Positions 55,491-64,000 of a stretch of DNA of 64,000 nt are shown piece by piece. Source of the DNA: Chromobotia macracanthus (taxonomy: Eukaryota > Chordata > Actinopteri > Cypriniformes > Botiidae). Position numbers and translations under genes: made by a program. The stretch is taken from positions 5,289,501 through 5,353,500 of the forward strand of contig JAZGTH010000062.1 of assembly GCA_036877525.1 (NCBI GenBank), given 5' to 3'. How positions within the stretch are numbered: position 1 is the stretch's first letter; the number at the start of each line of letters is the position of its first letter. The notes beneath the pieces are model-generated. The model saw nothing but the letters and a program-made list of their open reading frames with translations. It ran no database searches and was not told where the DNA came from.

Positions 55491-58400
55491 AATCCTTTTC
55501 ATAAAAGACTGATAATGCATTTATGTCTTAATCAAAACATAAATCAGCAAAATGGGATAAGAAAAAATGGGATAAAAAATTACATGAGCCTGATTTAAAC
55601 CCGTCTCTCCACATGTGCACAACTGATGTTATCGGGAATTTTTAATTGTATTGTCATGATGTGTGGTATAAATTGCTAATTCACAAGCAAAATGTTTCCT
55701 TTATTCTTAGCTAAAGAGAAGGAGAGGCTGAGAAAATCGAATGTTACCTTTGGCCAATCACACAACCATGTTTTTACTGAATTAAGCCTAATTAATTATA
55801 ATTATAAAATAACAACAACAATCAAAAAAAAAAAAAAAAAAAACAGCAAAGGCATGGGATGAGGGAGGCTAAGTTTCCCCTGGAAACAACCAACATGCAC
55901 TCAACAGTGAAATGTAAATCTCATGCTATCTGAAGACCTCTTCAGAAATCCACTTGGTTTAGCTGTTTAATGAAGTGGCTTTACTGAGATGGCATAATGC
56001 TAATGCTTTTGCTGAGTTCCTCTGCATGTGATTGAGTGTGGTGCCTAGTCATGTTGCACGTGACTAACTGTGACTAACAAACACTCGAACCTGGCCAACT
56101 CATTTGGTTAAAAGTTAGTGAAGAAGGCTTCCCCCCCATGTTATGGAAATACACAGGCAGTCGCACAGTATAACTCACTGTTTACTAAACTAACACTTTC
56201 CGCACCTGCACATTCAAAAATAACATCCGAAAATGTTGTGGAATATGGTGCAGGATTATGATGTATCACATATACATTTGTCTACAGATACGGTACAGGA
56301 TCAATATATTTAATATTCTTAATAAATTCATAGTACTAGTTCTAGATGCTGATTGATCAGTACAGCATTCCAGCCAAGCTAAAATTAAGCAACATTCCAG
56401 ACTAGAGTGCCATTGTGTAATGCGGATTCAGTATTATACCCGTTCATCTAGTCACTTCACAATTGCTTCACAAAGTTTGTACTTTGTTTTATTATGTAGT
56501 AACCAATTTATGGAACCGGATGAAGATCAGGGCTGGTAAACGACTGTTTCCGCCCTGAAAGAAACAGTTATTAATAGGCAAGTAATTTTCTTTATACCCT
56601 TAAGCAGGACACTTACACCCCTGATAGCTCCTAAAAATGTGTTTTGGAGCTAAAGTCGCTTTGGATTGCCTACTACATGAGAATTCACCCACTAAACAGA
56701 TTTAATACGATACACCTTTAATGCACTCCATTAAATCTAGATTTTAGGTTGTCTGTGTTATTTCTAGAGGTCCAATCTGGAAATCAAGTCTTAACTTGAA
56801 GACTGGAAGCTTTAAAATCTCACAATGGATTATTGCCTATTACCATGTAACATCTTGAATTACAAGTGGTGAAAAGAAGGCAGCAATACTGTGGAGTGAT
56901 TAAACTGAATCACATCTCCCTAATGGAGGTCTAGGCACTCTGTGTAAAACTAAAGAGGGAAGCCGAGCTCTCGTGCCAGTGTACGTGACGTGCCAAGTCA
57001 CTGAGCTGACTGCCAGAGAAACAACCAATCATGTGTCTGAGGGCACTGCTAAAACCAATCAATCATATGATTGGCTATAAAATGGCAGCAGGTCATATTA
57101 GACAGAAAATCTGAACCATTTCTTCAAAACTGTCATCTAACTAAGATTTACCTATCCTGTCAAATTCACACTTGGATTACTTGATCCTATTGACCGCTGG
57201 CTTCTCCTTCTGCCAGAAATCCTTTACGAGCATTAAGCTCTGTTGCATGGAAACCTGACAATCTCCACACTCAACCGTTTCAATATACTGGCGGTGAATG
57301 GAGATCCTTTGTTGAAGAAGCAGATGGAGGATCATGAGACACAGAAGCAGATGGAAAGAGAGTCACGACAGTAAAGCTCACAAATCAGTTGCTCTGGTTT
57401 TTATTAAGACACCAATAAGCCTCAAAAACCCAAATTCATCACTAGCTGCGTTTTATATGAAAAGCAAATTCACTTTACTAAGCGATTCTTTGGGAAGCAA
57501 TTAAGGTCATTGGAACTTGTGTGATGTTTTTAGGACATTTACACCCAAATCTGAGAAAACAAAGAAATTAACAAAATGATGCATTAGACATGAAAAAACA
57601 TCACACTGCCATTATGCTAATTAAAGCACTGCTACCAACATATAAAAATGAAAAAACTATTTGATTGCTGACCAATGGCAAATGGGACTGTTCAGGCAAC
57701 CTGTCTGAATTTTTTTTTTATTAAAAATTAAACATTGATATAAAATAAAAAGTGAAAATTAGTCATTTTTCCTTTACTGCTGTCTGCCTGTAAATACAAT
57801 TCTATCTTTTACTCATGACTTTCTCCATCAGGAAGTGGCTTTCATAAGGAATGTCAGCGGGTTTCCCACATTAGGCTCTATCTTTAATCTTCACTTTTCA
57901 CATGGGAGTTCCCTTCATCTGGATTTAAGTGTGGCAGCAACCATGTTTGTGATGGATTTGGTCCATGTGGACCAAATTGCTCTTTTCCTCCACCACCCAC
58001 TGAGAGAAAATGCAGACAATTAAATTATTTTCCCTAAACATCTTTGACTCAACAACAACAAATTGACATCTATATTGTGTCATTATAAATGAGGTTACAA
58101 AATATCTGTCTGATCGCTCTAGACGTCTTTCCACTGGATAATGAAAAAGCAGAGAATCAGATCTTTATTGGAAAAGTAAATGTACAAGCACCATGTTATT
58201 CTTATTGGTACACTGGAGTACAATGAGGGAACAACCTCATTGTACCTTCTATTATAAGAAGATATTTTATACTTCATACATGTCTGTAATGTTTTTAAAT
58301 GTTTATTGCTCTCCTTCAATAATTGTATTGCTATTGAGATCAATCATGAGAAAATCTATGCACTGAGATGTGCACACATGACTGTGTGAGGCAGGAGAGA

Positions 58401-58624
58401 GCAGCAGTGTGGTTTCTCAACGGACTGATTTAGCCCTCTGGCATACAAGCTGACACTCTTCTGTATCCTCAGCACAAAAGTGAACTCTGGAAAAAGTTTG
58501 CAGTTTGCGTCCTTTCCACTCAGATCACAGAAACACAAACAAGCAAAAAAGCAACTGCACTGCAAGTCAGATAAAGCATTTGCCAAATGTGTAAATGTAA
58601 ATATAATTTTTTAAGACATGGCAC

Positions 58625-59160
58625 ACTACATTATACGTAAGATGGACACACCCTTTTAGTCCAAAGGTCTGTGGACAAACCCTTCTAATTAACAGGTTTT
58701 TGGACAGACCCCTTAATTTAACAGGTTTGGTTTGGTTAATCTTAACCATACAGTGACATTCTAAGAACTGTTTACCATCAGTGGCAACAGTTTGGAAGGG
58801 TCATTTTCTGCTCCAGCATGACAACACCTCAGTGTACAAAGTGAGATCCATGGAGAAATGATGTACCGACTGAAAAATATGATCTGGTATGATATGAATG
58901 TGGACCCCACTAAACACCTTTGGGATGAATAGAAATGCAGACAGATGTGAGCCAGATCCTCATCACCCAACATTAGGTCATAACCCCACTGATGCTTGGG
59001 TCTGAATCCCTGCAGCCATGTTCTAACATCTAGTGGAAAGCAGAAGTGGAAGCTGTTCATGAGGACCAGCTCCACATTATACCGATGGTTTGTGATGAAT
59101 AACCAATGGGTGTAAAGTTCAGGTATCCACATAATTTTGGCCATATTGCGCATTATGGCA
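58625..59160 (+). pseudogene. Decayed, internally deleted Tc1-like transposon
   Basis: The left part resembles the common fish Tc1-like end ('ggtctgtggacaaacccttctaatt'). The right part, read on +, keeps traces of the transposase C-terminus (PLNTFGMN, RCEPDPHHPTL, PAAMF, HLVES) broken by stops and indels. It ends in 'ggtatccacataattttggcc', the other terminus. The catalytic N-terminal two thirds are missing. Confidence 0.7.
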
Positions 59161-60840
59161 TGTTTTTTCTGGACATTACTATAATGGAAATGTTCCAATA
59201 TTCACTGACGTATTTTGGAGTACCATGCAAATACATGAATAATCATACGGTAGCATGGTTTAAATATCATGATATAACTACCACTTGATACCATCACTGT
59301 CATGTACCACCACCGTACATTTTGTAAGGGAATAAATTTGAATTATGCTAAATTAATTCAGCAGCCCTCAGCAATATCTGAATATTGTTTTTTGCTTCCC
59401 ACAGCATGTGGATGAGTTGGATTTAAGTCTCTGGTGCTATACTCACACAAACCCCAGTTTTAACATACTCTTCAAGGCAGCTACACAAAGCCTTCTGCTC
59501 AGATTCTGCTGATTTTCGAAAATCCACTCAGTGGATAATGAAACCCAATCAGTATGACCCGTCTTTCAGACACGTATAGACAGGATAGGGTCCACAGAAA
59601 CTGTCAGCATTTCATTTATCAGAAGTGCACTTTCCCATGCAATAGTCTATATCAAATGACAGAGCTCTTCAGCTTACTTCAGTTTAATACCAATGTCGGA
59701 GATTAGATGCGATAGATAACATTGTAAAGGCTAACAACACATAGGTAGCTTACTTTCACAGTAGCAAACACATTTTACTTTCTAAAAACCGATAAACTTT
59801 TGTGTATTTAAAAAATACTTTTTCAGCATTTTAGCATTTTAGGTATAAATCCCATGGTTTTTGTTGAGAGAACTATTAGATAAAATATTGTAACATGAAA
59901 TTTACCTAGTATTAAAAGTAGCTAGTTTTTGTCACATCAAGTTTCATAAGTAAACAATTTATTAAAGTATTTGCTGCTTTTTCAATAATATAACAAATTC
60001 TTTAATTTATGGAAAGAATGGATTTATCAATAACCATAACAGCATTTAATTTCGCCAAGCCAACTAGTCCCACTGAGTGATAGTTTTATTTATTTTACTC
60101 AGTAGCTAATCAGCTCTGAGCCCATTACCGTCATGTCTGTCGTCTGTAAGACACAGACTACTGTGAGCAGCACAGCTCATTCAGATGAGTCATCTCATGC
60201 TAAACCCTGACACACGAAATTACAGAAGCCACAGAATATGTGACCATTTAGAAAAATGTATTTCATTATTATTTGACATTGCCAGAAATACATTTCCTCT
60301 ACCTTTCACAGAAATTATCTCATGCACAAAACAAAGACATTAACACACTGGATGCAGAAGGTCCTTTTCTCTAATACGCCACACACACACACACATCTTG
60401 ATGACAGATGCTTTCCTGTTACATCATAGCCAATGTCCATTCAGAGAGTCCTTAATCTGTCCATCCTGCCACAGAACAAATGCTTTTGATGGTATATGCA
60501 AAAATGCCTCTGATGACTATGTGACTCATGAGTAAAGCTCTGTGGTGATTGTAATGGCAGACAGAAGCAGTTTTCCATGTTTTTCCAGTTTTTCCTCCTC
60601 TCTTTCCACACTGACAGCTACTCTCATTTGTATCAGAAAATCTATCGGCATTGTGCTGACACTATAGCAAACAATTTACAGTATACACTGGATATTGACA
60701 CTAAACAAACAAATCAGATTTCATAACTTGCAAAATGACAGTGTGGACAGTCAATCCTAAATGATCAGATCTGACATCCAAATCAAATGTGTACAGTATA
60801 AACCAAGTTTAAGAAACATTAGAGCAGTATTCTAACTTAC

Positions 60841-60863
60841 TGTAAGTTCCAAAGCTTTCCGGT
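60841..60863 (-). other. Candidate 23-nt sgip1 exon
   Basis: Preceded by ttcctgttccccttacag and followed by gtaagt on the minus strand. Frame A-CCG-GAA-AGC-TTT-GGA-ACT-TAC-A is open and phase-compatible with coding exon 2. No family homology is known to me. Confidence 0.3.
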
Positions 60864-61570
60864 CTGTAAGGGGAACAGGAAAAGCCACAATAAAGAAGCC
60901 CAGGCAAACAGTTAATCAATAAGTAACAGAAGTGTATTAATAAAATAAGTGTTTTGGGCCCATCCACTTCCTGTCTGTGTACAGTATAAACAAATTAATG
61001 GAAGTGATGGAGAGAGAGGAGCATGTGTTTAATGGCTTCCTCTTCCTTATATTGCTTAGATGTACAAAGCAGTGTTTTATTTCACTTGAAGATGTTTCAT
61101 GCAGTGGCACAACCTGTCCATCCAATTTCTGTAACCTTTTCAAAGTGCAAATCAGCAGAGGAGAGGAAGGGAACTAAGAGATAACTCACTCCAACATTGT
61201 AAACAGGAAAATTATTTGTGAAGTATTTTTCTGTTCTGGGTCCTGCATTTCCCTGACCACTGGACTCAAATTCACAAATAACACAAATACAAATACATTA
61301 CTGAATAGTACAACACTCCTTCCAAACAAATGTAGCCAGTACTAAAATCGTTTATTAGATACAAGACAACGTTCAACGAAGCGTACAGGTTTCACTTTGA
61401 GTTTTCTAATTTTCTCACTTCTAAAGTCCACCAATGTATCTGTCAGTTCCTGTATTTGTTCCTAGCCTGTCAATCATTTTTCTGACATATTTCTAAAACA
61501 AAATATCAAGCACTGCAACATACTTTGTGTTTTCTTGTATCCTTAATTTATTTCTCTTCTGGCTGTTTAC

Positions 61571-61590
61571 CTCATCTTTCTCTGCTGTGA
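61571..61590 (-). other. Candidate 20-nt sgip1 first exon with ATG
   Basis: Acceptor-like tttgccaccacag and donor gtaaac flank 20 bases ending ATGAG. Joined to 60841-60863 and then coding exon 2 it reads MRPESFGTY-RLKKRTRK in one frame. Speculative. Confidence 0.22.
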
Positions 61591-63249
61591 CTGTGGTGGC
61601 AAATAAGGAAACAGGGATCTGTTAATCCAGGGTCATATTTGGCAAACAGTTCTAATCTTGGGCCTCTGTAACCACAGATTCAAACATTGACACACAAATA
61701 ACTAAAAACTACGTCTGCAAACACATGTACCCAATGAGGGAAGTGTTAAAACTGGTATAAACAAGAAATGCCGCAATAGCTTGAATGTCTGAATTTTTTA
61801 ATGTTGAGTTCAAATAAACTCAGCAGTGCTTTACACATCCCAAAAATCTAAAAAAAATAATAATTTTCCTGAAGAACAGTGAACAAAAAGTACTTAGACA
61901 CTTAGTCCACATAAGTGTATAAATGTCATTGCTTTAAATAACATTCAAATCTTAGAAGTACATATGCTTGTACTAATGTACAGTACAGATATCGTACAGA
62001 TATTATTACCATCTTTGCATCCACACTATTCTCAATAAAATATCTGCAGTCAACACCTAAATCCATGACATTTTTATTTAATTTTTCATTTAATTTAGTT
62101 TGGCTAATCAAATTAACATACCTTTGCTGGTTCCATGTACAGTATCAAAGCATCATGCACAATCAAGCAAGCTGTCTTCATTTATATAGTATATAGATGT
62201 ATATAGTATACTTACATTACTAGGTTCAGACTTTTGTAGTTACACAGATATTCAGTGAAATACATTTTAGTTTGTTGACCAATCAATTATTGCCTGAACA
62301 AAAGCAGTGTTTCTGTAGTAGGGGGTGAGAGAGTGTTATCACACAGGACTGAAAAAAACGTAGTGTTTTTTTTAATGTACAGGAAGGCAGAGACATGTAT
62401 CACTGCACATAAAGAACCCATGTAGATTTGAGGGACACCACTAGTTTGCTCATGGCTACGTCTTATTTAAAATGTTTCAGGCTTATAGACAGTAGTTTAT
62501 GGTAATATCAATACATTTTAAGTTCAATTGTAAGCGCATTTGGTTATTTTGATATGCTAAACAAATCTGATACTTGATATTTAATAGAAAAACCATTTGA
62601 GAACCACCAAACTAAATCACTAAATTTTTGTTCTGGCACCATCTACAACCTGTACTGTGCTCAGCATGTGTATTACTTAAGTACTGTGTGATAGCAAAGG
62701 ATGCTTCCAACAACAAGATACAGTGAGGATATTTCCTTCCACAACCACTACTTACTTTAGCTTGCTGGAAAATACGGTACTGCCCTAACCTCAGTCCCAG
62801 CTACTGCCAAAACAACCAAAGCAGGACTCTGTCTCACTGCAGTACAGTGAGAGCCCTCTTACATACTGTACGAGTGCACTTCCTCCTCTGCTGTCCATTA
62901 GCCTGGGATGTCATTTTTTTATAAATGTGTTTTGATGTCAATGTTGCTTTCTTTAAATGTCACTCTTGGGATTAGTTGTGCAGTTCTTAACACTTGTGCA
63001 CATCATTAACTGATTCTGCCCTTGTCCTGGTACAGAAAAGCAGCTACAAATATTTCTATAATATTTTATTTTCATACTAATTATGAGCTTAATGTAATAT
63101 TATTTAATGTAGTATTATTTATTTTAAAGCCGTTTTTATTTTTTTAAGTACAGTCTGTCTTTCCTAACTGTTAAATTAATTTTTCTGTAGTTTTTACATG
63201 ACAAAAGTTGTAGTTGTGATATTATATGACAAAAGTTGAAGTTGTGATG

Positions 63250-63345
63250 ATATATTTCTGTAGCTCAGCTGGTACAGAACGGTGTTAATTCCAAGGTGAT
63301 GTGTTTGAATCTAATGGAACATTAGTCACTTTGGATAGAAGCATT
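63250..63345 (+). mobile_element. tRNA-derived SINE
   Basis: TGTAGCTCAGCTGGTACAG (box A) and TGTTTGAATCT (box B) about 35 bases later resemble a tRNA. They are followed by 'cactttggatagaagcatttgac', the conserved teleost SINE tail. It has the layout of a SINE, not a functional tRNA gene. Confidence 0.75.
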
Positions 63346-64000
63346 TGACTCATAGAAAGCCTGCTGTACATACATTTCTCTTATTCTTTACTGTAATTTT
63401 GTGAGCCTCCTCTGCAAAGTAAAAAGTAAGCACTGATGCTAGTGGTTCCTCAATTTAATGCATTCATTAAAAGTTGAGCAGAAGGACATAATGGAATTAT
63501 TCTTTAATGTCTCTCACGTGGCACACAGTCATAACTCCCCAGTTAATACTCTGACAGACTACAGGTAATTATTTCACCATTTCACTCTTATCAGTGCGTG
63601 TCTTATCAATTGTTCAGCAACACCTTCCAACAGTAAATATTACCATTGCAAATGTAATATCAAGGTGGCAAAAATGTTATCCATTCTATTATTTTGTGTC
63701 TAGTACTTCCTTTATATTACTCAAACAAGACCATATATATAAATAAGTACAGACATATATTAAAGTTAGCATAATTTAACATACAATCCAGACTTTAGGC
63801 ATAACTGCATACTCATGGAGAAATTGTGTACATGACTACTTCTATGCATGACATAGGGTTGGGTGGGGACAAATCTCCACACTTCTGTACAGGAAATACT
63901 ATCTATCACCAAAACCATTTACAGCAGTCTATAAAGCAGCTCTTGTATTTAGAAAGCATAGTCTGAAATTCAACCATATAGCTGATATTTCATGTTGAGT

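Larger units (their letters stand above)
49349..64000 (-). other. sgip1 first intron / upstream region
   Basis: No conserved protein-coding exon was recognised in this 14.6 kb. It holds the MITE at 53061, the Tc1 relic at 58625, a SINE at 63250, simple repeats (for example CATA at 55464, A20 at 55824-55843, CA at 60380-60395) and two weak candidate small exons. SGIP1 genes have very long first introns, so exon 1 probably lies beyond 64000. Confidence 0.6.

Noticed and set aside
58761..59198. Minus-strand 145-codon open frame
   Set aside because: It lies on the reverse strand of a decayed Tc1-like transposon. The transposase traces are on the plus strand.
63250..63330. tRNA gene
   Set aside because: The A and B boxes are present, but the sequence runs into a SINE tail and does not close a convincing acceptor stem.
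49349..64000. Additional genes in the right-hand 14 kb
   Set aside because: All open frames are short, lack codon-like composition and show no recognisable domains. The region reads as intron plus repeats.

Overview
The window is animal nuclear DNA. It has AT-rich intergenic and intronic sequence, spliced genes with GT-AG introns, microsatellites, tRNA-derived SINEs, and hAT-, Tc1- and TTAA-type non-autonomous transposons. The gene set and repeat types point to a teleost fish, possibly an otophysan (cyprinid-like). The species cannot be fixed from the sequence alone. No viral, bacterial or CRISPR content was seen.

Layout, left to right. (1) tmem131, + strand, from base 1 (5' part missing) to the stop at 10558: an ER membrane protein of the collagen-secretion pathway, 26 coding exons here, with a 515-bp hAT-type element in one intron. 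(2) bivm, + strand, 13533-17033, nine coding exons, 502 aa, with a tRNA-SINE in its 3' UTR. (3) pars2, - strand, 18197-20049, two exons, 477 aa: mitochondrial prolyl-tRNA synthetase. It converges on bivm across a compact two-way polyadenylation element. (4) About 3.6 kb of intergenic DNA with a (TATC)n/(TA)n tract. (5) A small insulin/relaxin-family gene, best called insl5, + strand, 23668-25058, two exons, 110 aa. (6) sgip1, - strand, from its stop at 27746 to coding exon 2 at 49348. The proposed first coding exon was not found, and the rest of the window (49349-64000) reads as the first intron or upstream region.

The genes do not form a pathway. The insl5-sgip1 pairing matches the vertebrate neighbourhood of INSL5 and supports that name over rln3. 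The most rewarding locus is sgip1. It has an AT-AC (U12-type) intron, a GC-AG intron, two 12-nt microexons encoding RNSP and RRSP, two 25-nt exons, a 60-nt cassette exon, alternative donors, and a (UG)~45 tract beside the acceptor of its last coding exon. It also has two places, both at six-C runs in the proline-rich region, where the frame slips by one base relative to the conserved protein.

Exon limits were found by hand from splice signals, reading phase and remembered family conservation, not from transcripts or alignments.
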